Shown in pieces: positions 48,779 through 60,759 of a DNA stretch of 64,000 nt (positions are counted from its first letter, which is position 1; the number at the start of each line of letters is the position of its first letter). Below the pieces are notes generated by a model, which worked only from the letters and a program-made list of their open reading frames with translations, was not told the DNA's origin and searched no databases. The DNA is taken from positions 127,308,385 through 127,372,384 of the forward strand of contig NC_079487.1 of the NCBI RefSeq assembly GCF_020520425.1, written 5' to 3'. The translations under genes and the position numbers were made by a program. The DNA is from Spinacia oleracea (lineage: Eukaryota > Streptophyta > Magnoliopsida > Caryophyllales > Amaranthaceae).

Positions 48779-50541
48779 GGTCTACTATAAGACTTGTGGT
48801 TTTGTTGTAGAATATAAAGAGTACTCGCAAATCGCAACACAGTTGTTTATTTTGAAAGATGGGTCGAAGTCAGAAATCTGACCATACACACTTTGATGAG
48901 ATGAATGCCCCACTTAATAAATACAGAAACGTCGCTTGCAACTAAACCTAACTCAATTCCAGCCTTAACTCCACTCTATTTTTCTGCTCATAAAGTGAAA
49001 TCCATCTAATTCCTCTATTATTACATTAATTTGCATCTAAGCAACTTACCAATATGTCAAATCTTCAATGCATGCCACTTAAAAGCACAGCAAACTCATT
49101 TATTCATCAAGACTAATAAAAAAAACTTCATTTATTCTATCAAACTTGTTACCATTATTCATTTACCCGTACTGCGTGATTAGCAAATCCATCTCCAAAC
49201 TCAGTGTTTTTGCATGTGAATTTTCATTACCACTCATTATCACTATTCGTATGTTAATGGATAGCAAGACAACAAAAGAACAATTTAATAGAGCCGACTA
49301 GCATTATAGAGTTTTGTTTGTTATTTTGTTACAATTTAACATACAAAATTGTTTTGGATAGAGTAATGTGGCTGTTAATGGTGTGTTTCTTTAACCTAAA
49401 TTAAATAGATTTCGGATCAAATAAATTCAGAGAAAGCTAGTTATTATAAGTTTAATAATATATAATAAATTCCAATAAGATTTTATACGGTCCAATAAAT
49501 TATGCTTAATGAGTTTCAATGAGGATAAATTAATGTGTTACACTACATTGAAACTCATTAACGTGAAAATAATACAGCCTATATTTAAAATATGGTTTAA
49601 AAAAACAAAAAGGGATTAAAATAGTATAATTAAGAAAGACAAGGATTTGTGTGAAGATGACACGATTGACACCATTTGACACGACTAGCTACCATAATAA
49701 TATTCAATTTTATTGGGTTTCAAGTTGTCAACTAAATATTCAATTAACCAATGATCATCAACATAGAAATTAGATTATATTTTAATCAATTTCAATATTG
49801 AAATTATCATGAATACTAGTCTTCTAGATGGGCAATCAGATAAAGGTTACCGCCATAATAACCAACTAAAACAGGACATGTGTCAAGCTACCCTAAATAA
49901 TCTAATTAAAGAAACACTACTACTTGTCTTCCAAGATGAGATTACCTCTTTTGGATAACTTAATTTAAAATGTTAAATATTTAATGATTGCACTTTTTTC
50001 TAATTAAATTAAGAATGATAATCTTCTTATTTTAATCTACTGGTGAAATGTTCCCGTCTTAGGAGGCACAAAGGATGAAATAGTTAAGCTTATTTTATGT
50101 TTCCATTTTTATTACTTTATGTAAGAATGTAAGTTATGGTATGGTCCATAACAAATCTTTTCATAATTTATAAGAGCTGTAAAATGCATCATACCAAATA
50201 CTCTGGCTAGTGGCCACTTTGCCTTATACTACAAGGAAAGCCTTTGTCAGTAGTTTGCTTCTCATTTTTCATTTACAGACTAGTAAATTTTGCGTGAAAT
50301 CATTGTACGGTAAGACATGGGTGACTTGTATCGATAATAGATTGATAGTTCAATTCTTGAGTAACACCTCTAACACCATGTTTGAATTTATCAACTAATT
50401 TAATTGTCCTCTATTCAAGGCTTTAAGCTTGTACTTTTACGGTTTTAACAAAATGTTTTGATAAGATCATACGGAGTAGTGTAGTGGCGGATCAAGAATA
50501 ATATATTAGATGATGCAGAATGTTATTTCTTTGTTTAAGTG
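48779..50541. other. Gene-free spacer with a GTGTGTTTC-type MITE
   Basis: A copy of the 33688-type MITE lies at about 49379-49577 (left GGTGTGTTTCTTTAACC, right inverse GGCTGTATTATTTTCACG). Inside it GAGTTTCAATG (49511-49521) and CATTGAAACTC (49546-49556) form a hairpin. No gene. Confidence 0.5.
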
Positions 50542-50740
50542 TAGGGTTGCCAGTGGGGCGAATTTTGTGGGAGACCTGCCCCGCATCCGCCTGAAATACG
50601 CGGGGATGGGGGTAGGTTTGGCGGGTGATGGGCTGGAATGGGTATAAAAATTGTATCCGCCATGGGTGATGGGGCAGGTGTGGATTTTGTGTTGAACCCG
50701 CCTCATCCCCGCCCGCCCCGCCCCATCCCCACTGATCTTA
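50542..50740. mobile_element. Degenerate hAT-like element, GGGGCGGG-rich
   Basis: It starts TAGGGTTGCCAGTGGGGCG. The other side ends CGCCCCATCCCCACTGATC, giving a partial inverted match. CCCGC/GCGGG motifs fill both sides. No 8-bp duplication is visible, so the right end may be lost. Confidence 0.5.
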
Positions 50741-51621
50741 ATTGGGGTCAAATGATCCCATACCTAAATAGCTAGTTTTGCCCCTGTGGTAGTGTACGTA
50801 ATTTAGTGTTACTCTAAAAAATACATAATAGGAAATTCAAATAGTAATGTACTTTATTGAAGATCTTAAAATTAAAAGATGATGAATCAAATAATTCAAA
50901 TTCAAAACTGCAAAAATGTCACATGAAAGAGGTGAATTGAACAGAAGCAAACATGACATACAATGTGATTAATAAAGAACCCAGTACTATAAATTGATTT
51001 AGTAATGACATAAAGAATGGACCATCATGTATATTTGCAGCTAACAGCCAAATCAAACTTCCCACGTAGTTAATGAAATTCAGCATTACTACTCCCTCTT
51101 ATAATATGGTATTCCGTGTTAGCTGTGACCATGTATTGTGTACATCAAACTTTATATTTCACTCATCCTTAAAAAAATTGTCCTATTTTTCATTTTATCC
51201 GGGTTTTTTTTCCAGGAAAATATAGTGCGACATTTTTATAAGTCAAATACACTTCCTCCAAAATAAGATACTTTGATTGAACGAAACAATACAAATGCAT
51301 TTACAGTTTCACGAGTATCCCAATTTGTCACTAAGAGCACACACAACCTTGACATGTAGCTTGGCTCAAGTGATAATTAACAGGACAGAATGACTAGCTT
51401 GGGTCAAAATTTTATTAACTTGACCCGAGTCGTATATGTGACCCAAGGTCAAGTTCATTAAAATGGACGACTGAAGCGCAAATTGCATTTGTTAACTGTT
51501 TCCATACGGAGTATTAGGCTAATATTTGCTAAAATAATTTTGTATTGCATGCTGCGTGCATGCATATTTATGTTTTTTTGACTCTCCGGGTGCTGCCAGC
51601 CGGCCACACATGCAATTCATC

Positions 51622-51663
<42 letters not shown>

Positions 51664-51809
51664 TTTGCATGATAAGTTTATATATGTATGTTTAAGGTTA
51701 TACCTAAATTTTTTATTTAATGTAATATTAATTTAAATTCATATTTATTTGTTTGTTAAAATTAATAATTGTGTTTGAAGGTGAATTTAAAGTGGAGTAT
51801 ACGTAAAAT
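50741..51809. other. Gene-free spacer
   Basis: AT-rich, with scraps such as ACTACTCCCTCTTATAATAT near 51090 (Stowaway-like end). No gene. Confidence 0.5.
51624..51662. repeat. (ATT)n microsatellite
   Basis: About 12 tandem ATT units. Confidence 0.95.
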
Positions 51810-52354
51810 TAGAGCTGGTAAAAATTGACCCAACCCGAACGCAACCCAATAATAAAGGGTTGGGTCAAGATTTTCAACCCGTTTAATTAAATAGGTCAAC
51901 CCAACCCAACCCGTTTAATTAAATGGGTTGGGTCAGGTTGAAATTTTCAACCCGAAAACAACCCGCCTAACCCTTTTAAATTCAACCAAGTATGTAATAT
52001 AGATATGTAGAATGTTATTTGAAAGATTTTACTTCTCATTTTTCCTTCAACATTGAATAATTATTTGACGTTTTGATTCATGTCAATACATATTGAAGTA
52101 TTACTTTTTGCTATGAGATATGCCACACAAAAAATCACCTCGCAATTTTATAGTCAAGTCAATTTACACTTAAAAGTGGAAAAAAAGAAAATTAAACGGG
52201 TCAACTTCAGGTCAACCCGTTTATAGTTGGGTTGAGTTGGGTTGAAAATCTCAACCCGTTTAATTAAACAGGTCGGGTTGGGTTGGGAAAATCTCAACCC
52301 GTTTATAAATGGGTCGACCTGATTTCGACCCAACCCAACCCATTGCCAGCTCTA
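51810..52354. mobile_element. hAT-type MITE, GGGTTG-rich
   Basis: 545 bp; ends TAGAGCTGGTAAAAATTG and, inversely, TAGAGCTGGCAATGGGTTG. Flanks CGTAAAAT (51802-51809) and TGTAAAAT (52355-52362) form an 8-bp duplication with one change. AACCCGTTTAATTAAA and GGGTTGGGTT motifs recur in both orientations at both ends. No coding sequence. Confidence 0.9.
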
Positions 52355-52362
52355 TGTAAAAT

Positions 52363-52659
52363 AAAACATGTAGGTAAGAGAAGTTAATGAATTTGAGTCA
52401 AGATTGTAGAATAAAAAGGAGAGATTTAAGTAATTAAGTGTGTGTCAAGTTAGTGGAAGATGGGGTCGAAGAAGGAGAAGGATGAGAGAGAAATTAGTTT
52501 TCACTTGACCAAAGGTCAAAAATGCACAAGATCTAACATATTACATGTCCTTTTAACATAAGAAAAATTGGAAAAAAGTAAAAATTTATTATCATCGTAA
52601 TTCAAATGGGTAGGACTAATTAAAACCATTCCTCCGGCAACGCAATACAAAAAATTGTA
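52363..52659. other. Gene-free spacer
   Basis: No feature seen. Confidence 0.5.
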
Positions 52660-52912
52660 TCATTAACAACAGAAAATTTCATCGTTAAAGGCCAATAATT
52701 GTTGATTAACGACGGGATTTCCTGTTGCGAATCCGTCGTAAAAGGGGCCGTCATTTATGGAAAATCTCGTTGTTAACCCATCATAAAATACATTTGCGAT
52801 GGTTGTTCCCGTCTTTGTTTGGTTGTTAGACCCGTCGCAAAATCCTTTTACGACGAAATTTTTAACCGTCGTTATTAATTGTCATTAAAGATACAAATTC
52901 TTGTAGTAACGC
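52660..52912. mobile_element. CACTA-type subterminal remnant
   Basis: Repeated CGACGGG/CCCGTCG/GTCGCAAAA-like units in both directions, a known feature of plant CACTA subterminal regions. The right edge ATTCTTGTAGTA is the inverse of a slightly changed CACTACAAGAAT terminus. The left end is not found. Confidence 0.55.
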
Positions 52913-53652
52913 CAACACTAAGACACACCAAGACCAAAATCTTCTCTTCACTCTTTTTTACTGTTTTTTTTTTTCTTTTTTATGTAGTCTTACAATATCA
53001 TAATACTGAATAACATTTTCTGTATCCACTCAACATAACTCCTAACAAAGAAAGATCGATATCAATGGAACAATCATTAAGGGACTGAGAAATTACTCCG
53101 TATTGTACCCAATAATCAAATTATGGAGCATGTATGTAAATTAAAATAAAATAACATAAAATTGAAAATAATTAAATAGTAATTTATTATGATAATATGG
53201 TTTCAACTACCCCTCTGGCAGAGTCATAATTGTCGAGCTTAAAATGACACAAGAAGATAAAAATGAGTGGAGAGATTTTTGTGCAGGATTTGCACCCAAA
53301 GGTTTAATGCAAAAGGACAAGTTTTGCAAACGACGTGCCTTAACAAAAAATCTATTTATTAATAAATTAATAATAATTGCGTACTCAGCATAAATTTTAT
53401 TTAATTTAAATAATCTTGGGACCAAATAAAAACCTTGGGATAAGTTTTATGATAAGATAAGGTCATAAGAAGGTGGATGTTATTTTTCTCTCTCTTACTG
53501 AATATAGGAATAAAGCGATCTTAGGACAATTTGGTGTTAGTGGGTTAAATAAATTAAAATTAAATTTTATTTCATTTAACATTTAAAAAAAAAAATATCT
53601 AGTTTCTAGTCATTCAGTATAACACTTATTTAATTGTTACTCCTATTTGATA
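52913..53652. other. Gene-free spacer
   Basis: AT-rich, no convincing gene or element. Confidence 0.5.
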
Positions 53653-54235
53653 CTCCCTCCGTATTTTTTTAAGAGATACACTTGGTCGGGCACAGGTATT
53701 AAAAAGAATAATTAAATGAAATAAAATAATAAAGCAAGTGGGGTTGGATAGATATTTTAATAATTAAATATGTGGAGACCATGTCATTTTGGGAGTGCGT
53801 CGAGGCGGATATCGGGCATGCAACAACAAACACATATCAACTAAAAGACAAATAGCTAAAAGACAAAAAATGAAGTACCATTCATGTAAAAAAAGTACCA
53901 TTCTAATACCATTTTGTAAAAAAAAGTACCATTTGTGTTTAGAAAAGTACCATTTAGTTTTTTTTTTTTCCTTTTTCCTATTTTGTCTTATGTTCTGATA
54001 TGTATTTGGACACACATATCAGATATGTGTTTTTACTTCCTCTCATTTTGGTGGGTGGAGGGTGGGGTGGGTTTATGAAAATATTTGTTTAATAGGATGG
54101 TGGGTGATAGGGTATATTAGATGTATTATTTAATTAGATGGTGGGGTTGATAAGTTACTAAAAATAGCAAGTGTATCTCTTAAATAAATACGACCGGAAA
54201 AGGCAAGTGTATCTCTTAAAAAAATACGGAGGGAG
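53653..54235. mobile_element. Long Stowaway-like MITE
   Basis: 583 bp, ends CTCCCTCCGTATTTTTTTAA and inverse TTAAAAAAATACGGAGGGAG, flanked by TA. The inner edges repeat GATACACTTG / CAAGTGTATCTC, and the right arm holds that inner repeat twice. Inside, AAAAGTACCATT is iterated four times (53872-53952). A nested insertion may explain the unusual length. Confidence 0.85.
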
Positions 54236-57104
54236 TAGTACGAACTAGGAAATGAATGATATAGATTGTGATTAAACAATTTTATGTGGAGTAACTGTAG
54301 ATGATTTTTTTATAAGTATTTGTATTTGTAAAAGAATGCGTCTATAAATATAATAATAAAATAAAATAAAATTGATTGGGGTTCGAAAATAGAGGCAATT
54401 AAGATTATGTACTTTGCTTCTTTTTAAGCTTAAATATCATCTAATCATTGAGGATACTTTGTCCTAATTATCTTATCCTAAGCTCAACATCATAAAAATA
54501 AAGTGTATATTTTTTTATTCTTTTTTTGTAGTCAATGATTTTATGTAGCTTTAGGGTTCCGCACACTATAATTACATCATTAATTTAGTATCACAAGTAT
54601 TTTCAAAGGAACTTTGCTTGAATTTGCTTTAATATTAAGCATTTATGCGTTAATGTTGTTGTTGTAATGGTCCATAGCACTACGTTAGCATATACGAGTA
54701 CGAACATAAATTCAAGAGTTTTGACCATAATAATAGGAAAGCACAATAGTCAATAATCAATAGTGGTATGGTGTAACATTATAAACCTAAAGTTTTACTA
54801 CGTACTTCTTTTTTTATTGTCCTAAAACGATAAGCCAATTTTCAAATTATTATATTTGTTTTAACATATTGTTAAGAGTCCATGATCAAATGAACATAAT
54901 GACGGACTTATCAACTCTCTTAAGGTTTCTCCGCTAATTACCCTATCAAAAGATAAATTAAATGACGGGCTTAGCTTATGGCTCAATATGAAGCTCTTGT
55001 ATTACTATGTCAGTATTGTTTTGATCCTTTCTTCTCCTTTTATCATCCTAGAGAATTTGTGGGTTGGACCTTCTAAAGAAGCTAATAAGGTTTTCGTCCT
55101 AATAAAATAATTAAAATGGACATAAAATGACAGTGTGCCATTTACTATATACTCTATTTGTTCCATAATGATGTTTCAACTTGTATTTTTCACGTTTGCC
55201 AATGTTTATGTTATATCATTTATATCTCTAATTATACATTAGCAAAAATTATAGAATTTTGACATTTATTAAAGTACCCATTGAGATAAATCAAACAACA
55301 ATCTACGTGAAAATGTTTTTTCTGATGCATTGAAAATAATTTATAAGATTTTATTCAATTGTGAATACTGTCAAAATTCTAAATTAGAAAAACATTATGA
55401 AACGGAATGAGTAAACGTACATAGATTTTTTTTCATACACAATACGAGTATTAATAAAGTAAGACTTTGTCCAATTTACCTCACACTTATTTCAGGGTTC
55501 AAATAGGGAGTAATAAGTTTGGTTAAATTAATTCAAATAAATGAAAATTAGGTACATGACTTCATAACGCGCACTAAATTAATGCAAAGGTCCCACTTTT
55601 GAAATACTTACGTAATGCCATCGATCTAAAAAGAAGTTACATGAGGGTAATTAAAAAGCATCCACTATTTACCTTTTATACTCTGCCAAAACAAAGGTAT
55701 AACTTCATAAGTTGAGCATGGTGTGCTTAATTAATAATACCGATACAATTAAAATCTGTAGTTATTATGAGTGGTTGGTAAATTTAAGTACTAACATAAT
55801 GTACTCAATTATTCAAAGGGTATTTATAAAACACATTAGTATCATGCTTCTATCATTTGGAATTTAAGTACTTCGTACATGTTAATTTATTGAAGAGAGG
55901 AATATCATGTGATTAATTATGTGATTTTTTAAACTCACCGTTATAGTCGGCGGAGTACATTTATACGTTACTCTTATTATCTTAACTAATGTGAATAAAA
56001 CGCATAATTAATTAGTGTTTACAGTTTACAACAAGCTTATAAAAATGTTAATTATAATTAGTTTTCAATTTTTTTGATAGGAAATTAAATTACGGAGTAT
56101 ACTACTACTCCATGACTTAGTCCGGAATTATTTGTCACATTAAATTTTTAGAGTAGTTCTATCTTTCTTCCCTCTCGGATCCCCCACTTCATTAAGTAAG
56201 GAACATGTTTGAAATTTTAGGTACAAGTGTACAATGTATTTCTACTAAGTTGTGTGACTATTTTTCAAACATTTTCAAAATAACACACATTTATTAATTC
56301 GTATTTTCAGATGGATTATAAAATCTAAAGGAATTAATTTTATTTATTTTAAAAAGCAAATCTTTTTAAAAGAGAAAAGTTTCCCTCTTTTTAGTATTTC
56401 GGGAAACAAACAGGTTCTTATCTGTTGAAACTAATATGTGTAATTCTGTAGTGTTTAGAAGGAGAAATGCAAACGTGCAATTGTACATTTTTTTTTAAAA
56501 AAAAACAGTTGTTTAATTAACTTGATATTTTCCCTTGACATTCAAAAATTATGATGCAGAAATGTGGATACAGTTGGATTTAACCAAATTACAGTTCACA
56601 CTAAGCTACAAAGATAGACAAATCTACATAATTTAGCTGAGACATGATTCCTTAAGATGACATGATGGTCCAAAAATGACAAAACCAAAATAAAAAACGG
56701 ATGTAATGGCGTAGACGAGATTCGATCCCAAGATACGTACCATTATTATTCGTATATCGAAGATAAACAGACCCATCATGTTTCATCATCATGTAACCAC
56801 GTCGAATCAATAATGACTAATCCATGAACAAATTTTCAAATCCCATTAGTCAAATGATTCACAAATTAAAAACATTACCAAAAAAAAAAAAAAAAAAGGA
56901 TCCTTTTTACATTCATCTTTCTTTTTGTCTCCCTCTCTTTGTTCTAAACATGGAACCAAAAAGTTTGGTTAGTAGGGAAATTATGTAAATGAGAGTACTA
57001 ATAATAAGTAAAAAAAAGCGCATTATGATTAAAACCAACATTAGTCAAAAAATAATAATGAGCTAAATTATAATTAGCTGATCGATCGATAATAATCAAA
57101 TTAA
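54236..57104. other. Gene-free spacer downstream of the ZHD gene
   Basis: Contains a worn Stowaway (55152-55411) and a poly-A run of about 18 (56880-56897). No gene. Confidence 0.55.
55152..55411. mobile_element. Degenerate Stowaway-like MITE
   Basis: ACTCTATTTGTTCCATAATG on the left faces CATTATGAAACGGAATGAGT on the right, flanked by TA. About 260 bp and non-coding. Confidence 0.6.
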
Positions 57105-58202
57105 TCATTGCGCTTTCGCTTCCTGGCCACCACCATTAGCAAAATTAAACTCCAGCGCTGAACCAAGAACTCCACCACAATTCATACCCACATTACTATT
57201 ATTAGTATTATTATTGTTGTTGTTACTGCTATTATTAGTATTTCCATGTTTTCCGTTACTACTGGTAGTGATACTAGTAGTTGCAGTACTGATACCAGTG
57301 TTGTCATTCCGTTGCGACGAAGCTAATGCCAAAGCCGCACCCGAAACGGTTGCGGAACCAGTAGCGGTTGCGGTTGCGGTAGGGATAACGGTTGCGGAAG
57401 CGGTGGCGATTGCGATTGCAGAAGGGGAAGCGGAGTGTTTGTTGTTGTGCATCCAGACTTTGAACACACATCTATCAACACCCACTTCTTTGCAAAAATC
57501 TTGTACTAATTTTTCTTCTCCTTTTTTCAGCCTCCATCCGATTTTCTCGGAAAATTCGTACATTTTCTCCTTTTGGTCTTGGCTGAATTTGGTCCTGAAT
57601 CTCTTCTTGCTTTGGAAACTCCCATTTTGCCCTCCGCTTCCGACTCCGTTGTTGCTGGTGTAGTACCCCATCACAATTCCTCCTCCGCCACTTCCGACGG
57701 TGGTTGGAGTCTGCATCATCTCGTGATCTGATGGTCCTGAGGGGCTTTGAGCATGGCCGCTTAAGGAGAGGAGGAGCTGTGAGGCTGATGGAGGAGAGTG
57801 AGCCCTACGCGCCGCCGAAGGTGGAATTAGGTGGTGGAGAGGAGCAGGGTCGTCAGGGTCACGGCGGTGAAAGTTACGGTGGCAGCCACAAGCGGCGCAC
57901 GTGAGTGAAGTGGGGTCCAACAGGTTAGCAGTGGGACCCGGCATGAACTCACAGCATCCGTCTAGCGCGTGTCCACCAATGCTCGCCGCGTGGTTCTTCA
58001 TGCACTCCTTGTACGACACGTGCTGCTCCAGCTGACTGTTGTTGCTGCTGCTGTTGTTGTTGTGGTGGTGGTGGTGGAGGTGGATCCTTTTAGCCGGCGG
58101 AAGATGCGGTGGAGTGTCGGTATCAGAATCAGGGGTTCTAGGAAATGCGGTGTTTGTTGCGGCGGAGGTGGCGGTGGGGCCACTAATAAAGTCCATGGCC
58201 AT
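57105..58202 (-). CDS. Zinc-finger homeodomain (ZHD) transcription factor
   Basis: An intronless gene of 365 residues, as is usual for plant ZF-HD genes. After a His/Asn/Ser-rich start, the ZF-HD dimerisation zinc finger spans about 62-117: VSYKECMKNHAASIGGHALD, CCEFMPG, then CAACGCHRNFHRRD. The homeodomain lies at about 199-257 (KKRFRTKFSQDQKEKMYEF, ending KVWMHNNKH, the Met being characteristic of this family). The C-terminal third is low-complexity: Ala/Thr alternation encoded by GCNACN-type tandem codons, then Ser/Thr- and Asn-runs. Family members bind ATTA-containing sites as homo- or heterodimers in the nucleus and act in floral development, leaf shape and stress responses. The start at 58202 is the first of two close ATGs (MAMDF). 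Which ZHD subclass it belongs to needs a tree. Confidence 0.96.
   Translation of the reverse strand: MAMDFISGPTATSAATNTAFPRTPDSDTDTPPHLPPAKRIHLHHHHHNNNSSSNNSQLEQHVSYKECMKNHAASIGGHALDGCCEFMPGPTANLLDPTSLTCAACGCHRNFHRRDPDDPAPLHHLIPPSAARRAHSPPSASQLLLSLSGHAQSPSGPSDHEMMQTPTTVGSGGGGIVMGYYTSNNGVGSGGQNGSFQSKKRFRTKFSQDQKEKMYEFSEKIGWRLKKGEEKLVQDFCKEVGVDRCVFKVWMHNNKHSASPSAIAIATASATVIPTATATATGSATVSGAALALASSQRNDNTGISTATTSITTSSNGKHGNTNNSSNNNNNNTNNSNVGMNCGGVLGSALEFNFANGGGQEAKAQ
57240..57430. repeat. Codon-level repeats in the ZHD 3' part
   Basis: GTTGCGGAAGCGGTTGCGGT-type units (encoding Ala-Thr alternation) and, nearer the stop, ATT-rich Asn/Ser codon runs. Such tracts often vary in length between alleles. 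Confidence 0.8.
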
Positions 58203-58487
58203 GGTGGTGGAAGGTGGTTGGTTTAAGGAGGCAAAAGAACAAACGGTGGGAGAAAAGGGGGGGAGAGAGAGAGGTTTTGTGGGTAATGTTGGGAGATTTT
58301 GTTAGAAAAGAAAGGTTTATGAAATAATAATAAGGGGTTGTTTGTTTGGTGGGGTTAGTTGTTGTTGAGAAGGGTAATAAATACTTATGTCTCAGACTCT
58401 ACTTAAAATAGGAGGGTATGTTTAAGTTTTTTTAGATTTATTTTTAAATTTTTAGGGCATGAAATTTTAAAGGGAGAGGTAATATGG

Positions 58488-58496
58488 ACACGTGGC
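58488..58496 (-). promoter_or_regulatory. G-box/ABRE in the ZHD promoter
   Basis: ACACGTGGC, a classical abscisic-acid-response G-box core, lies 286 bp upstream of the ZHD ATG. The site is exact; its use is inferred. Confidence 0.5.
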
Positions 58497-58631
58497 AGAT
58501 TGGGAGTATGGCAGGCCACATGAACCCCACTACGAGGCATAATTTGATTCGTAAGATATGGTTAATCTCCCCCCTTCTTCTTTAAGATTAGGCTAACTTT
58601 GATCATTTGATTTCTAACTTGACTACTACTA

Positions 58632-59460
58632 TAACATCTTTCCCACTAATGCTTAGTTTAGGGTTGTCATTTAATAAAAAGTAATGTTGTGATCCTCTTG
58701 GATTTTTTAGATGTTAATTTTCTTCTTCTTCCTTTACTTCCGGTATCGTATTCAGGTAAAGTTCAACAGCAACAACCTCTTATAATTCAAAATATTTAAT
58801 TCAAAGAGTTACAATTACTTTTCCGTCTTTTACGGGTCAAGCTTTAACCCAAGATACGCATAACCTAAAATGTGGATAGTCATTATTACATTAGCAATTT
58901 ATTGCAAATTACAACCAAACAAAAGTTGTTATTTAGATACAAAATCAAACCAAATTAGCCTAATTTGGTCAAAAATAAAAGTTAACTCTCATCAGTCTCA
59001 CTGATGCTTATCAGTTTATGGAGATCACTTAATTAACGTAAAATATTGTGATCCTCGTGGATTGTTCATACATTTTCTTCCTTTTCAACTTTAATTTCTT
59101 GTGTTTTGTATAACAATTCAAAAAATCAACAAACGACCTCTTACAATTCAATTTTTTAAATTCTAAGTATCTTAATTAGTTAAATCCCCCTTTTACAGAT
59201 TAAAATCGATTCAGCCCATGACACAAGCTAAAACGTGGATGATCAGTGATACTGATTTATTACAATTTACAACAAAACAAAAGTTGTTACTAGGATACTA
59301 AATCGAACCCAAATTAGCTTAGTTTGGTCAAAAAGAAAAGTTAACATTCTTCCCACTAATGCTTGGTTTAGGGTATTCATTAAATGATACAAAATGTTGT
59401 GATCTTCTTGGATTAAATTCAAACGTCTTCTTCTTCTACTCTAATGACATTGGAGTACTT
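58632..59460. repeat. Degenerate tandem array, about 355-bp unit, about 2.3 copies
   Basis: Units start near 58632, 58984 and 59343. Shared marks in order: CCCACTAATGCTTAGTTTAG or variants, ATGTTGTGATCCTCTTGGAT, a TTCTTCTTC block, CAACCTCTTATAATTCAA, AAAATGTGGATAGTC, and CCAAATTAGCCTAATTTGGT followed by CAAAAA. The copies have diverged visibly; the middle one most at its start. No coding frame. It lies 430 bp upstream of the ZHD ATG. Confidence 0.8.
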
Positions 59461-60759
59461 CGTATGTCATATTCAAATAAAGTTTAGCAAGTCAACAATG
59501 ACTTGATGTACAGATATAAAAAATAAAAATAAAAATCCTTATATTTTTATTTTATTTTTTTTAAAAAAAAAAGGAAATGTACACAAAAGTTAGGATAGTT
59601 TTCTCTCAATACTGTACTCTAACTTATCTAAGGAAATCAAATAAGAAAATATATTGTCTGCGAAAGGATCAATATTTAGTTGACTATTAATGTGATGACC
59701 AATGAATGCTAAGTAATCAACAGTTCGGTTAGCTTCTCGATATACATGTCTCGAATTATGGCTATCGAAATTAAATTGACCTTGTGCACTCTCCCAATTG
59801 CAAGGATTTCAAGGTTGATTAAATAAGATCGACAAAGATTGGCACTTAATTATATAAAAATCCTTATACGAAGTATTAATTATTAATTAAGTTGCATTCA
59901 TTAAAATTTTCGTCATTTCTTCACTCAATAATACGAAGTATAGCTTCTTGTCAAAAATAAAAATAAAATACAAAGTATAGATAATGTGATACAAGATTAA
60001 AAAATTAAAAAATTTACCATATTCGATATGCATGTAATTTAAAATTATGTTAATTTAATACTTTGAAATAAAGGATAAACATTCAAAAGCATAAAATTTC
60101 ATTAGGAGCAAACCTACACAAGCAACTCGTGCATGTAAGACTAGTGGATATATAATCGAACTAAATTAGTTATAGTTGGTAAAAATGAATTATAGTTTAT
60201 ACACAAATTAAAGGCATTATATAAATTTTGTAAACAGTAAGATAAACACCACTCTTTCCTACTACTACGGAGTAATACAATGCATCAAAAAAACTACGGA
60301 ATAATACAAAAGTGATTTGATAGATTATTATTTATTTTATTGATGATATTTAACTATTTATATTTCATTTTGTGCGATGATTAAATTGGGACGGAAGTTG
60401 AACATGGATCACGCTGAGTAAGAAGAAGCATTGAGTTGCAAAATAATGGAGAATTTCTTTATTAGCAAACATGTAAATCCTTGCTTTGTTAAAAACTCGA
60501 CCTGAAAACTCGAGTGATAGAGTATCCCGACACACCCCGGTCTGATTATGACCTAGAATCTAAAATGACCTGATCCAAACCCGATTTGAGTAAACATTTT
60601 GACAACTCTATCCTATTATTTACTTAAATACGCGGTAGAAGCGTTCTAAAATCACTATTTGGAGACACTCCAAAGAATAGTTAGCGGGTATATCGGGGTT
60701 GGTATTATTTTTTTTTTTGAATATCGGGGTTGGAAATTGGGGTTTCAGTTCGTGTCATA
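59461..60759. other. Gene-free spacer
   Basis: AT-rich sequence, scraps of ACGGAGTA-type repeats near 60265. No gene. Confidence 0.5.

Noticed and set aside
56700-56820. B-box-like GGATCGAATCTCG on the minus strand
   Set aside because: No A box at the right spacing, no A tail and no flanking duplication, so neither a tRNA gene nor a SINE is supported.
57214-58305. Several plus-strand frames opposite the ZHD gene
   Set aside because: They are Leu/Val-rich shadows caused by codon repeats on the coding strand.
60100-60150. CTCGTGCATGTAAGACTAG as another Helitron 3' end
   Set aside because: The hairpin is missing and no 5' end was found.
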